From positions 145,607,699 to 145,671,698 of the forward strand of contig NC_092050.1 of the NCBI RefSeq assembly GCF_003086295.3: DNA of 64,000 bases. Reading direction: 5' to 3'. The first letter of the stretch is position 1; each line of letters opens with the position of its first letter. Of this stretch, positions 1 through 12,644 are shown piece after piece. Below the pieces are notes generated by a model. That model was not told the origin of the DNA. It worked only from the letters and a program-made list of their open reading frames with translations, and made no database searches. This DNA comes from Arachis hypogaea. Lineage: Eukaryota > Streptophyta > Magnoliopsida > Fabales > Fabaceae. The translations under genes were made by a program, and so were the position numbers.

Positions 1-151
1 GCAAGGTACTTATACCGGAAGCAGAGAAAACTACCAGCAGCAGCGCCTGCAAGGAACGGCCTTGCTGGCAGCGCACGGCTCGACGTCGGCTTGGCAGCGA
101 CAGTGCGACGGCAACGAGGTGTAGTGGCAGTGCGGGAGAACTCCGTCCGTT

Positions 152-198
<47 letters not shown>

Positions 199-620
199 AG
201 CTCGTTGGCGGCGGCCATGGAAGCTCGGCAACGGCAACCTAGTAGCAGCGGTGATAGATCGACGACGATAGAGACACGAACGGCGGCGACGAAGGCTGGC
301 GTGACGCCTTCCTCTCTCACCCATGAACTCTCTCTCTCTCTCTCTCTCTCTCCTCCACCATTGGCGACGACGACGGCGACTAGGCGGTAAGGCATGGCGG
401 CGGCAGCTCCTTCCCCTACTTCTCTCTTCTTCTTCCTCCGCGTGTGGGTTCCATGTCTGTGTGAGTGTGTTGTGCGTTGAGTGTGTGTGAGATAAGTGTC
501 ATGAGTGAGGGTGGGGTGAGGGAATGAGAGTGATGGCGTGTGTGTAGTGAGGGGATGAGTGGGTGTGGTATGTTAGGGTTTAGGTTAGTGAGTGTAAATT
601 AGGGTTTGTTTTGGGACTTT
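1..620. other. GC-richer stretch with CT microsatellites, no gene supported
   Basis: Compared with the following 1.8 kb this stretch is GC-rich, with CGACGG/GGCGGC-type simple sequence and two (CT)n runs at about 154-195 and 328-352. The open frames seen on both strands are low-complexity (Arg/Ser/Leu) and lack a recognisable domain. The composition resembles the interiors of the two Mutator-like elements at 3832 and 11729, so it may be the edge of another repeat, but no terminal repeat is visible because the window starts inside it. Confidence 0.5.
154..195. repeat. (TC)n microsatellite
   Basis: Uninterrupted TC/CT dinucleotide run of about 42 bp. A second, shorter run lies at 328-352. Confidence 0.9.
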
Positions 621-2420
621 GGGGTTAAGGTAGCGTAGTAATTTTAATAAAAATAAAATGGTAAGGTAATAATTTAAAACTAAATTAAATACAAAATAAT
701 TATTTTTGAAATATCATTTAATTATCAATTTGTAAATTATTTTTAAATAAATATTAATTCGATAAAGATTAGAAATAATTAAATTAATTTTTTATTTATA
801 AAATAAGATTTAAAATCAATATATTCAAATTAAAACATATAAAATTCTTATTATTTTTTAATTATTAAAACTCTAAATTATAAATAAGAAATTGTTCCAC
901 TTATATTAAAAGTTTTTAAAAATATAATCTTAAACAAATATAATAAATCATAAATAATTTATTATTTAAGTTCTAAAAATTCAGAGTCTTACATATCAAA
1001 TTAATATAGTTTAGCCCGATTTATTTTACATTAAAATCGAATTCGAATCTTTAAAATAGATCAAATACAGAGGAGCCACCTCACTCTGACGGTGACTTAG
1101 TAATAAAAATCAGAAAACTATTGAATTTTAATTGGGAGATTCAATTCAATTTTATTAAAAAGAGAAGTTAATGTTGTGGCTAATCTGATAGCAAAAGGAC
1201 AAGCGTGGAACGGGACAGAATTTACCGAATAGTTGGACCCTTGATCGGAGTTACGATGCTCTCCGCCATAACCTTGTTGTGCTATCTTGTTGCTAAGTGT
1301 CTTTTTTTTTTCCCCTGAGATAGCATTATTTGTTCTAACTTTTTCTTAAACATAAAAAAATAGATCAAATAAAATATCAAAATCAAGTCCAGTTCTAAGT
1401 GTATGTTTGGTTTAGGTTCAAAAGGATGAACGCACGTTCAAATGTCTCGAACATTGAATCAAACTTGGTTGGATATGATTTTTATTCTCAAATGTACATT
1501 TACTTGAAGCAATATTTTGTAACTTTTGCTTTCAATTCTTACCGTTAAGAATTGATTGCAAAATTTATTCTCTCAACTACTCTGCTTCATATTCTATTTT
1601 CTTTCTTTTTCTATATACATAGTTATCTTTATTTTATTTTTCTATTATCCTTCTTTTCCTTCTTACTTCATCTTTTTTACATGTAAGATCATCTTCATTT
1701 TATTCAACTATCCTTTTTATCCTTATTTTTCTCATCTTCAATAATCGAGGTAAATTTCTTTCTTCTGTCATAATTTTGTTTATTAAATAATTTTTGTATT
1801 GAAAAAATCGTTTTTTTTTGTTTTAAAATTAGTCAAATACTAGTTCACTCCAAATTAAAAAATAAAGATAAATTCTACCTTGTACCACTCATCAAGAAAA
1901 ATATATATTTGAGTTAAGATAAAATATTACGATAGACTTCAAGAAAATTATGTATTTAACCTAAAATGAAATTTGTTGATATGTTTTGACTTGTTCTAAA
2001 GGTTGTCTGCTCAGCTCTGATTCAACATGCCAATTTACAAGTTTTGTTATGTATTAGAATATCTTCACAAGCTTGTCAAAGCCATTTCTTTTTGTTAGGA
2101 ATATGACCAATTTGTCTACTATGTCATACATGCTTTCGGAAAAATAATGGTGGCACACACACATACTGGTAATGGAATTTATCCAGAGCATTAGGGCTCC
2201 ATTATGTGGTGTCCTATTTTAGTTACTAAAATAGTTCAATGTATTATACTATTTTTAATTTAATTTTATTTTATTGACCTTTCTAATCTTTTATGGGTAT
2301 AGTGGTTTTATACTTATTTATTTAAGTGATTGTAGTGTAATGAGTTTAGTTTTTTCATTCTTGTAAGTAGAATAATAAGTAATAGAAGAAAAAGGATTAT
2401 GGACACTGAACCTCAAAAGC
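621..2420. other. AT-rich intergenic DNA, nothing recognised
   Basis: Very AT-rich sequence without a frame longer than about 60 codons that looks coding. A small T-rich open frame around 1556-1744 is hydrophobic only because of poly-T composition. No terminal repeats, RNA gene or domain are visible. Confidence 0.6.
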
Positions 2421-2429
2421 TAAAGACTG

Positions 2430-3026
2430 CATAGGATCTGGATACGACTTACCACTTTATTTAAGTATGCTTTGGTCAAAGTAAAGAACGTCATGGAACC
2501 ACTCTTACAAAACAAGGTTGAAAAAATGTTATACTTCAATTCAAGCAGAGGAGTGAAAGATAATATGATAAAAGACAAATGGGATAACCTTAAAAAGGAA
2601 TGGATTGCATGGTGCAAACTATTTGAGAAAGAGACAGGTTTAAGATGGGACGATAATGTTAAGTATACTGTTGATGCACCAAAAGACTGATGAGATAAAA
2701 AGATATTGGTATATAATATAAGAAAATAATTCAAAATTTTAATTAATGGTATTGCTTATTGCATTGACTTAATCAATTTTATATATGCAAGAAAATCCAC
2801 AATATGAAAAATGGAGGCATAAAAGACTTCCATATTTCCATATGCTCATCATGAATTAACTGTCTTGTTCAAAGGTGTTGTAGCTACTGAAAACTATTTA
2901 TGGATACCCTCATTGTATTATTTAATGAAATACATAAAGATGATGATAGGTACCACCTAAGCTTTGAAAGTGATTTTCTAAATTTAGAAGAAGGTTTAGG
3001 AGATAGTGAGAAAGTGTAGGCTATAT
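2430..3026 (+). pseudogene. MYB/SANT-like (PIF/Harbinger ORF1-type) pseudogene
   Basis: The frame at 2472-2690 encodes a segment with KWDNLKKEW and ETGLRWDD. This matches the MYB/SANT-like DNA-binding domain of plant Harbinger ORF1 proteins and of the L10-interacting MYB group. A second block at about 2790-3020 encodes NPQYEKWRHK and, further on, an acidic tail of the kind that follows this domain in the family. Between them lies AT-rich sequence that may be an intron. Stops interrupt the second block and no transposase follows, so this is a decayed fragment. The family assignment is recognition by eye; a profile search with the Myb/SANT-like domain would decide it. Confidence 0.6.
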
Positions 3027-3686
3027 AATGTTTAAGATAATATTTTATATAATAATATGTTTTAATTTAAAATAATAATATTAAAAGTTTAATCTAATCT
3101 TTATCCTTTTAGTAATTTTACATTTAAAAATAATTCTGGTCATTATTATTTAAATAATATTTTATTAATTGTAATTACTTTTAAATCAAAATATCCAAAC
3201 ATAAATCACATTGAAACGAATTCAATTTTAGTTAAAATCAATTATAGTATAATCAAATTGAATTCAATTCCAATTTACAAAAGCTAAACTAAATATACAC
3301 TAATTAAATTTGGTTTGACCCTGTAACATAGAGTGGTAAGTGCTTGGTGAAAGAGAGAAATATGATTGCAATAATGTAAAATTAAAAGAGGTAGAATGAG
3401 CAATTAAGCCGTCATTCATTCTAACTTAAGTATATTCTCTAAATTACTCCACTAACCATAGGCATGCTAGTAATTTAGTAGCACTAGGTGGCTTAATCAA
3501 CATAATTAGTAAAAGAAAATATTATTAAATCACACATCAATTTTATCAAAATATTTAATTTTAAAGAAATATAGACGTTAAAGTTTTGGGAGATACTTTT
3601 TCCATTATAGACTTTTCCTTGTCTTGGTGAAGTATTTGATGACCATGTATGCTATGCTTTTACTACGGTATGGATTACCCTGTCTG
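3027..3686. other. AT-rich intergenic DNA, nothing recognised
   Basis: No coding frame, terminal repeat or RNA gene seen. Mostly AT-rich sequence with short oligo-A/T runs. Confidence 0.5.
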
Positions 3687-3825
3687 ATATAATCGTGGCT
3701 CGAAAGTGTATAGGTTTCATTAGGTCTAGGACCGGGTTTGGATCTAATAAATAGGCCCAGTATATATTTCGGGTCGGATCTGAGTCACATCAAATCCAGT
3801 TTCACCCGACCCATGCACACTCCTA
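3687..3825 (+). mobile_element. Fragment of hAT-type non-autonomous element (same family as 51875-52602)
   Basis: This 139-bp block matches, with scattered substitutions, the right end of the complete element at 51875-52602. It has the same run from ATAATCGTGG through to the terminal CCCATGCACACtCCTA. The left part of the element is missing, so the copy is 5'-truncated. It stops 6 bp before the Mutator-like element that begins at 3832, so its truncation and that insertion may be unrelated events. Confidence 0.75.
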
Positions 3826-3831
3826 TTTTTA

Positions 3832-4810
3832 GAGATAAGTATTGTTTTGGTCCCTAAAGTTTAGGATCGAAATCGAAATCGTCCCTCATATAATTTTTTA
3901 TTTAGAATCATCATAAACGTTTTATTTCGTATTAAAATCGTCCTTTTAACTTTTTATAGACAAAAATACCCTCCACCAATACCTTTACTACCACCATCAG
4001 CATCTTTACCACCACCAAATACACCGAATCAGATTCAATAACACCAAATCAGATTAAACAACATCAAATTCAACAACAAAATCATCACACAATAATAATA
4101 AAATCAGAAAATAACAAATCAAAATTAGAATTAGAAGCAAAGACAGAAGCAGAAGTAGAAGAAGCAAAAGAAGACAAAGAAGTCGAAGAAGCAGAAGTTC
4201 AAGCAGAAGCTCAAGCAGAAGCAGAAAAGAGAGGGGGAAGAAGGGGTGACGGCAAGCCAATGACCAAGAAGGGAGGAGTCGCCATCGTCTCACACGCGTC
4301 GCCGTCGTCGTCGCCGTCGCCATCGTGTTGCACCTAGGGGAGAGGGAGCGAGGGACGCGAGCCAGTGACCAAGAGGGAGGAGTCGCCGCCGTTACACGCG
4401 TTGCCATCGAGGTGAAGAATGCATCGCGTCCAGCCGCCGCTCAGCCTCGTCCCGCCGCGAGATGGAGGTCGTCGCGTCCCCGCCGAAGAAGAGAGAGAGA
4501 GAGAGAGAGCCTGCAAAGATGGAGAAGACGCGACAGTGGTGGTGAGTGGTCACCGTATTGCCGCCACTTTCGTCTCCCCTCCCCTCTTCCCCTCCTCCTT
4601 CCCCCCCAACGCATTCTTTTCTTTTGTTTTTTTAAAAATTTTATAATTTTGTTAACGTAGGGATAATTTAGTAATAAAATTAAAAATTTTATTAAAAATG
4701 ACGATTTTAATTTGAAATAAAACGTTTAGAACGATTCTAAATAAAAAATTATGTGAAGGATAATTTTGATTCCGATCCTAAATTTTAGAGATCAAAATAA
4801 TACTTATCCC
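3832..4810. mobile_element. Mutator-like non-autonomous element, copy 1 (979 bp)
   Basis: The termini GAGATAAGTATTGTTTTGGT and the inverted right end (GGGATAAGTATTATTTTGAT on the other strand) continue as inverted repeats of about 130 bp at 3832-3965 and 4680-4810. Flanks cTATTTTTA (3823-3831) and tTATTTTTA (4811-4819) match in 8 of 9 bases, fitting the 9-bp target duplication of Mutator-like elements. The interior has a degenerate GAAGCAGAAG-rich minisatellite (about 4130-4230), GC-rich trinucleotide runs and a (GA)n run near 4493. It shows no transposase. The element at 11729-12635 is a second copy in opposite orientation. Confidence 0.8.
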
Positions 4811-4819
4811 TTATTTTTA

Positions 4820-5268
4820 TTTTCAGTATTTCTATTTTTTGGATTTCATAAAAAAAAAATAAAAACAATAAAATTATTATCTTCTATTTTTTATTTTTAT
4901 CTCCTATTTTTATTTTTCCTTCAAAATTTTCAAAACACGCTAAAATAAATAAAAAAATAAAAACGCAAATTAAACGCACTATTATTTTTCCTTTTCCAAG
5001 GTAAGTGTAGGACACAATGCAAAATCGTTGACCAAAAAAAGGACACAATGTCATGTCTACAGTCTATTATTAAACAATTCTTATGTTTGTACATCGAATT
5101 TTGGTAAAATTTTCTACAAACATAATTATAAAAATAAAATATTTTATTCTTAAAAATTAATTATTTTATATCAAATAAAATTTTTAATGATAAAAAATCT
5201 ATAAATCAAATTTTATTTATTTTTTACATACGTCTTTTTTAATAGTCGTTTAAATATTCTCATAAAAA
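4820..5268. other. AT-rich intergenic DNA, nothing recognised
   Basis: AT-rich, no coding frame or terminal repeat recognised between the Mutator-like element and the dispersed repeat that follows. Confidence 0.5.
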
Positions 5269-6828
5269 TTCACTAATAGGATTTTTGACAGTTTAGAAAT
5301 TCACTAATAAAATCTCGTTGTAAAGTATAGTTTCTAAACCAAGCAATAATCCTTTCATACAAAAAGTTGTTTATCACTAGTACAAACCCCTAAAATTTAT
5401 AAACCGAAGTATTGGACCTCGGGTCGTTCTCCCTAGGAATTGTAATGAAGTGGTTTGTTATTGGTTGTGAGTTATTTTGGGGTTTTAATAAGAAACATGA
5501 AAAATAAATGGCAAGAAAGTAAACTAAGGCCTAAAAAGGTCTTGGCAAGGGTTGGTGGTCAAAGATCTCTATCCTAATCACTAACCACAATATGAGAATT
5601 GGCAAGGATTAATCTCATTAAATCATCCTCTAACTAGTAGTAAAAGAAAGTCAAATGAGCTATATCAATCCTAGTCCATAGGTCCTAACTCTCCACTAAT
5701 TCAATTAGTGAGAACTAGAGTCAATGGATCCCAATCATCAATTACTTGGACATTAATAACTCAAGAGTTCCTAAGTTACCTTTCCAAGCCAAGAACATAA
5801 AGCTCTACTCTAAAATCCAACCAAGCATTTCATCAAACACTTGGAAGACATAAAAGGAAAGCATAGTAAAATTGCAAGAAAAGTAAATCTACACTACTCA
5901 ATTTACAAGGAATTAAACAACAACAAATCAAATGAACACAATTATTATGATTTACCTTGAATTGAATTGAAAGAGAAAGGAAGGAACAAAAGTAGATCTA
6001 TAACAAAATATAAGAACAACATAAAGGAAATTATAACAAAAGAATAGAAGAAGAATGAATGTAACAACAAAGAATTGAGAGGTAGAAGGAGATGAAAGCA
6101 TGAATTAAAATCTAGATCTAAGAACTAAACATAATCCTAATCCCAATCCTAGAGAGAAGTGAGAGCTTCTCTCTCTAGAAACTAACTCTAACTACTAAAC
6201 TAAGCTAAACTAAACTAATGGTCAAAAGTAAGTAAAAGTATGTTGATTCCCCTTCAATCCTTGGCTTAAATAGCATCAGAAATGAGTTGGATTGGGCCCA
6301 CAAGGCTTCTAAAATCGCTGACCACGTTTGCATTAAGTGGGTCATGTGCCACCATCGGCACGTCCGCGTACCGTGCGCGTGCGCGCCCCTATGCGCGATG
6401 CAACTATGGCAAATCTTGTATCGTTTCGAAGCCCCGGATGTTAGCTTTCCAACCCAACTGAAACCGCATCAATTGGACCTCTGTAGCTCAAGTTATGGTC
6501 GTTTAAGTGCAAAGAGGTCGGCTTGACAGCTTTCCGGTTCTTTCATTTCTTCATGAGTTCTCCAACTTGTCATGCTTTCTTTCTTCATTCCCTTGATCCA
6601 ATCTTTGCCTCCTAAACCTTAAATCACTTAACAAACATATCAAGGCATCTAATAGAATCAAGGTGAATTAAATTTAGCTATTTTGAGTCCTAAAAAGCAT
6701 GTTTTCACATTCAAGCACAATTAAAGGAGAATATACAAAACCATGCTATTTCTTGAATAAATATGGGTAAAAGGTGATAAAATCCCCAAAAATCAATACA
6801 AGATAAACCCTACAAATGGGGTTTATCA
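5269..6828. mobile_element. 1.5-kb dispersed repeat, copy A (non-autonomous element)
   Basis: Long stretches match the segment at 29180-30686 in the same orientation, starting near GGATTTTTGAC and running through AATAAAATCTCGTTG to a GGGGTTTATCA end. The interior is non-coding, with a GC-rich patch of CGCGTGCGCG type near 6350-6400 and A-rich sequence elsewhere. Copy B has TTGAC inverted ends and a TAA flank on each side; copy A has a recognisable but diverged version of the same ends. No protein-coding domain was seen. Confidence 0.7.
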
Positions 6829-6832
6829 GTAC

Positions 6833-8042
6833 CTCATTATTGTTATTGACAAAATGGTCCTTAAAAGATTTTAAAATTTGACAAGCGTACCCACGAGTTC
6901 ACCGGAGCACATTTCCGGCAAGCACAGTGCTGACATGGTCACTGCGTTTTGATGACATGGCAAATACCCTTCCCCACCCTAATTCTTCTCCTTCTCCTTC
7001 CCCCTCCCCAACGCACTCCCCCCTTCCCCTTCCTGAATGCATTCTCCCTCCTCCCCAACCCTAATCCTTCCCTCCCCCTCCCTAATCCTAATCCCCCATC
7101 TCCAACGCACTTCCCCCCTCCTCAATCCAAAATCCCCCTTTCTGAACCCTAATCCCCTTCCCTTATCCCTTTTAATAAATTCATCAATTTCCGCTAACCT
7201 TTCAAAATGATTTGCAGATTTCATTTAGCATTTCAGATTAAAACCATATATATTGAATAATTTTGTGATTTGGCATTTCACATTCCAAAATCAAACACTT
7301 TTTTCTCATGCAATTCTCAACGATGTTAACAATTCAATCAAGGAGAAAATCACACGATTTAGCAGAAGGAAGAAGAAGGAATGGTGAATGCAAGATGATT
7401 TTAACAATTTTTTTTAAAAAGAACAAAACCAGCAAATTCGCGAGAAGGAGAGAAGAGAATCTGAAGCAGGACGGCGAATGAAGCGGTTCCGAATGGCAAG
7501 GGAGGAGGCAGTGTAAAGAGTGACGGGAACCACGGGAGGGAGCTACTTGCGAGAGAGGAAGCAGTGCCAGAAGTGAGACCTCGTCTTCGATACACGGAAG
7601 AATGCGAAAGGGAACGGGGGCTAGTAGCAAGCACATACAAGTAGTGAAGGCGACAGCAGTGAAGACGAAGGGGAGAGAGAGTTGAGAGTGTGAGACACTG
7701 TGTTGGGAAGGGGATTAGAATTCAAAGGGGTAAAGGAAGGGGATTAGGGTTCAGAAAGAGGGATTTTGGATTGAGGAGGGGGGAAGTACGTTGGAGATGG
7801 GGGATTAGGATTAGGGAGGGGGGAGAATGCATTCAGGAAGGGGAAGGGGGGGGGAGTGCGTTGGGGAGGGGGAAGGAGAAGGAGAAGAATTAGGGTGGGG
7901 AAGGGTATTTGCCATGTCATCAAAACGCAGTGGCCATGTCAGCACTGTGCTTGCCGGAAATGTGCTCCGGTGAACTCGTGGGTACGCTTGTCAAATTTTA
8001 AAATCTTTTAAGGACAATTTTGTCAATAACAATAGTGAGGTA
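6833..8042. mobile_element. Fold-back / long-TIR element (about 1.2 kb)
   Basis: The left arm (6833-about 7165) and right arm (about 7723-8042) are near-perfect inverted copies. Both hold TGTTATTGACAAAAT, the CGGAGCACATTTCCGG block, TGATGACATGGC and a long pyrimidine-rich run of CCCTAATCC/CTTCTCC type. The loop (about 7165-7720) is non-repetitive and has no recognisable domain. The right arm seems to extend to about 8095 without a left partner, so the left end is probably truncated against copy A of the dispersed repeat. A transcript across it would form a hairpin of more than 300 bp. Confidence 0.8.
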
Positions 8043-11000
8043 CCAAAATGTCAGCGTTTGAATCTTTCGAGTATTGATTTGGTCATTACCTCTAGTTTTA
8101 TCTGAGCCGGATTATAGCCAATGGATCACATCCCCAAGCTTGACCTATTGTATTTTTGTGGTGATACGACGGGTTGAATTTATGAGTTTTTGTGGTGTTA
8201 TAAATCGGAATGATAAGTATAGCTCGGAATAGTGATTGTAATCATAGTTCAGAATGGTGATAGTAATAGTAGTAGCTCCCAAGCTCAACTTGTTGTAAGT
8301 TGAAAAATGATAGTCATGCTTGAAATTTGGTGTAGATGAATAGTAAAGTAAAATAAATTTGAGAATGATTAGGAATAATGGTTAAATAATGAGGATAAAC
8401 CCCTAAGTTTAATCTGATGGCATGGAGGATAAAATATTTCTTTGAAAAAGATTCTTGGTATGCATCGGCTGATTTCGACTTATAGATGCAAATTTGTTTG
8501 GAGTTATTATTCCGACGTATAAGTGTCGGGTTGTTTGGGTTGAATCAAACTTTATAGATGAAAATATGATTGGATTTGTTCCGACATATAACTGTCGGGT
8601 TGTTTGGATTTGGTTTTGTTGGTAACTGTGCTTTTGATGAACTGATACCCAACATTCTTAGGTGAACTCATTTCCTTTATATATGTGATGTTTTTGCTTC
8701 GACATGTCTATAGATTTATGTCAATAAGTAATTATACAAGATAGGCTAAGTGATACGTATGCTCTTGAAATTGTAAGATTGAATAGGTATGACTAGTAGT
8801 AATCAATGAGAATCGTTGTTGATAGATCAAATGGATATCGTTGGTTGTTGTTGAGTTGTGTGGAAAATTGGTGAACCGATGTAACAGACCGGGGCATAGC
8901 ATATACGGTGCCGATATTTGGAGTTGTGCCAACTTATAAATAGGTTTGCTTGAAATTATTCTGACTCATAGGTGTCAGGTTGTTTGAAATGAGTCCGACT
9001 TATAGATGTCAGTTTGTTTGAATTGATAGATAGTTTAGTAGCTTTGAAAATCGAAGTATAACTCGGTTTTGATTAGTTGATTAAGCCACTTGTTGCGGTT
9101 TGAATATTGTTACTAATTGATTACTGGGTCAATAGCTGATTTTAGATATTTGTTTGTGGATAGTATCTTCAGACAATAGAGGAGTAAAAGTCGTGATTTG
9201 CTTGAAAACCAAATTATAATTCAGTAAGGAGAGCTGAATTTGAATAATGGATTTGGATATCCTTTTAAATAATAAGTTTCAGCAGTTGACTCAATGTCAA
9301 TGGATTTGTAATTTGCTTTTGGAATTTAACCATCCAAATTGTAAATTTTTTTTGGTATGGAAAGAATTGGTGAAATATAAATTGGTAACGAGCTTTATGG
9401 GGGGAGTTATATATCTCAGTCAGAGATTCGTATATGATTCTAAAGATTCATGGCGGAGTAGTTTATGTTTATCGTGTATGATATGACTTATAGATCAATT
9501 AGGAATGTTGAAAATGATAGGGAAAATAAAAGGTAAAAGAGTAAAGATATTTTATTAATGAAAACATAACACATTACCGTATTGTCGTCTTATAAACTAG
9601 GTTGTGATACACCTGTTAGGCTAGTCTTTGTATATTGATTTTGGTGTCGAGTGGTCGTTAGAAAATGCAAATTGTCCGAGTTAAAATCCGCATGGCAATA
9701 CTGATGTTGCAGTTGTTTTGGTGAGATGATCCATAGCACTGTTTGACCTTTTTTTTATCGACGTGATTGTATTATCCTGTATATAAGACTTCGACGCAGA
9801 AATGTATAATAGAAAAATTAGTACCAGATATATTTAAAGAAGGTCAATCAATAATGAAATACAGATTGATAATATACAACTAAATATAGCGTGTTCAAGG
9901 TAGGTATATAAAATGTTAAAATACAATAAGGTAAAATGGATCAAGTATATAGGTTAGTGTATACTTTATAAAAGGCTGTGTCATATTGAAGATTAAAATA
10001 AAAGAATTATATAAGCAGGATAGGTTATGCTTATGAATTGTTTCACCGTAATATAGGACTTGTCAATTTTATGTGTTGAGGTTATTCGCTTCTCAATTGT
10101 CATTCAATTTAATTTTTAGGTTTTTTTTTCTTTTTGTATTGTAAATTCAGTTTTAAATTCGTCGGTTAAAACTAAAATTGAATCCCTTTATTACGGGAGC
10201 AAAATAATTGAAGAAAATGAAAGAAAAAGACTTGAATAAAATAGCATGAATTAAATACTGAGAAATTAAAGCGTGGTTTCAAAAGCAAAATAATAATTAT
10301 AGCAATGGCAATGTAAACACTAACGGGAAAAATTTGTTGTAAGTTGGCTTAGATTCATATATGATTCACCTCTTGGTTATGTATCAGAAATAATAAAATC
10401 AATTTATTTGATCAAATACTTGCATAATTATGCTAATTCAAAATTTTTAAGGAAAACATGGGAACTGAAAATGCAAATATGTAGTTAAAATTGTGTACCG
10501 TTAGATAATATTACCAGAGCATTGGTAGAATTTGTTTCTTCTATTGATGAGTTTGGAGTGACTATTACCACAGTTATTATTTCCAAGGTGTGGCCATCAC
10601 CACTGTCACTATTAATGATTTCTTGATCATTAATAGTTTGGCTATAGTAGGGAGTTAAGGAGGTGAATTATTTGCTTTTTTGCTAATGATTAAAGGTAGG
10701 GTGAATAATTGATTCAAAGGTATAGTTCATTTTTCTGATGCTCGGACTCGCTGGAGAGAAACAACGGTGTGCACCTACAAAGGCGCTCCAACGCTCAAAT
10801 TAGTAAGAGTAGAAGATAAATATAAAGTTATTCAGAATGAATAACGTACCTCTTTGCGTAGTTGAAGTTTTGTATTCATAGAATTATTGTGTTTGGGGCG
10901 GTTATAAGTATTTTCAAAACTGCTTTACGGAGCTTTAGCTAATTATCTAGTAACTGTGTTTTAGTGACCCATTTGGGTTTGTTTAGAGAGATTTGCGGAG

Positions 11001-11160
11001 AGATTTCTGTGCCGATTTGGGTTGACATGTGGTTGTTTGATTTTATAGAATAAGTCCGTTAGGAGAGAAAAACACATACTCCACATACTCAACGTGTTTA
11101 TTTAGTTTTAAGCAGATTCTGATTTATAGTTTTATTTTAGTCAGGTTATAGCTAACGGAT
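8043..11160. other. Decayed repeat region, possibly an old Tat-type retrotransposon remnant
   Basis: No protein is recognisable. The region contains diverged short repeats of the form GACTTATAG-TGTC-GGTTGTTTG (about 8475-8610 and 8955-9030). Similar GACTTATGAGTCGGA wording occurs in the non-coding part of the intact retrotransposon near 55950. Around 10740-10990 there is weak similarity to LTR sequence (compare 52740-52900). A related 30-bp phrase (TAGTTTTAT...TTATAGC-AA-GGATCA) occurs at about 8092 and 11127. I infer an old LTR element, with low certainty. Confidence 0.3.
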
Positions 11161-11719
11161 CAAAAATTATTTAAAAAATAAATTTGTTATATTTTTAATA
11201 CATTGAAACATTGAATACGTCAAAAATATTTAAAAATATCTATTATTATATATTTCAAATGTGTTCTTAGAACACAAATTAGTTATATCTTTAAATTTAT
11301 AAAACTTGCAGCTGAAAGACTTAAGGGACATGTCTAATGATTATGGTTTTTTTTTTTAAAATAAACATGTAAAAAAAGGAAAAACAACGAAAAACAAGTA
11401 AGAAAGAAAGATTAAGCAACCCTGTGAAGTAAGAAAAGCATCACGCTACAAAATCTGTTAAAGTTTATCCTAAAATTCCAACCACGTTATCTTCTATTTG
11501 GTTATTAGAGCAACTCTAACGCTATTAAGAGGAGTTTCCCTCCTGACACATAAGAACTATTGTACCGTTAGAGTGAAAAATGAAGAGAGGTCTTTTATGG
11601 AGATTAAGGTTGAGAGTTCCACTAAAAAAAACTTTTAACATTTAATAATTTCTTGATACGTGACAAGTTAATAAAAAAAATTAAAAGATACATTAAATAT
11701 ATGTTACGTGTACGTTAAT
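11161..11719. other. AT-rich intergenic DNA, nothing recognised
   Basis: No coding frame or terminal repeat seen between the decayed repeat and the second Mutator-like element. Confidence 0.5.
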
Positions 11720-11728
11720 TAATATATA

Positions 11729-12635
11729 GGAATAAGTTGTTTTGGATCCTAAAGTTTAGGGTCAAAATTAAATTCGTTCTCAACGTTATTTTAGATTCAA
11801 AATCGTCCCCAATGTTTCATTTGGTATTAAAATCGTTATTTTAAATAAAATTTTAAATTTATTACTAAATTATCCCTAATAAAAAAATAAAAAAATAAAA
11901 AAGGAAAGAATGCGAGGGGAGGAGGAGAATGGAAGAGAGGGAAGGGGGAAGGGAAGATGAGGGGAAAGAAGAAGAGGGGGAGGGGGAACAGCGCCGGCGA
12001 AGCTTGGAGTCGCCGTCGCCGTCGGGAATCAGAACCAGAGGGAGAGAGAGCTCGTCAGGGAGAGAGGAGACGCGACCTAGGGAGAGAGCTCGCCGTCGCG
12101 TTCCACCACTGCCGTCGTTGCTACTGACCTCGCTGCCAGTTTGCGTCCTCGCCGTTGCGCATTGCCGTTGCACCTCGCTGATTTTGCTTCTGCTTCTGCT
12201 TAAGCTTCTGCTTTCGATTCGGCTTCCGATTCGGCTTTGCCTTCTGCTTCTGCTTCCGATTTGGCTTCTGCTTCGCCTTCTGCTCCTGCTTCTGCTTATG
12301 CTTCCGATTCTGTGTCTTCTTCTACTTCTGATTGTGATTTGTTTTTTTTTTTATTGTTATTCTGGTGTTGATTTTGTTGTTGAATTTGATGTTGTTGTTT
12401 CTGAATTTGAATAATGTGTTATTGTTGGTGTTGAATATTGTGTTCTTGAATCGGATTATTGGTATTTGGTGGGAATAAGGGAGGTGGTGGCATTGGAGAG
12501 TATTTTTGTCCGTAAAATGTCAAAAGGACGATTTTAATATCAAATGAAATGGGGGACGATTTTAAATCCAAAATAACGTTGGGGACGAATTTGATTTTGA
12601 CCATAAATCTTAGGGACCAAAACAGTACTTATCCC
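11729..12635. mobile_element. Mutator-like non-autonomous element, copy 2 (907 bp)
   Basis: The left end GGAATAAGTTGTTTTGG and the right end (GGGATAAGTACTGTTTTGG on the other strand) open inverted repeats of about 130-140 bp (11729-11860, about 12500-12635). A perfect 9-bp duplication TAATATATA flanks it at 11720-11728 and 12636-12644, the length expected for Mutator-like elements. The interior holds GCTTCTGCTTCTG-type minisatellite (about 12180-12330), the reverse complement of the GAAGCAGAAG repeat in copy 1 at 3832-4810. No transposase is present, so it must be mobilised in trans. Confidence 0.88.
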
Positions 12636-12644
12636 TAATATATA

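Noticed and set aside
4054..4407. Leu-rich 117-codon frame on the minus strand
   Set aside because: Arises from the GAAGCAGAAG minisatellite inside a Mutator-like MITE.
11865..12414. Frames of 102 and 161 codons on both strands
   Set aside because: Low-complexity Glu/Arg/Leu translation of the second Mutator-like element.
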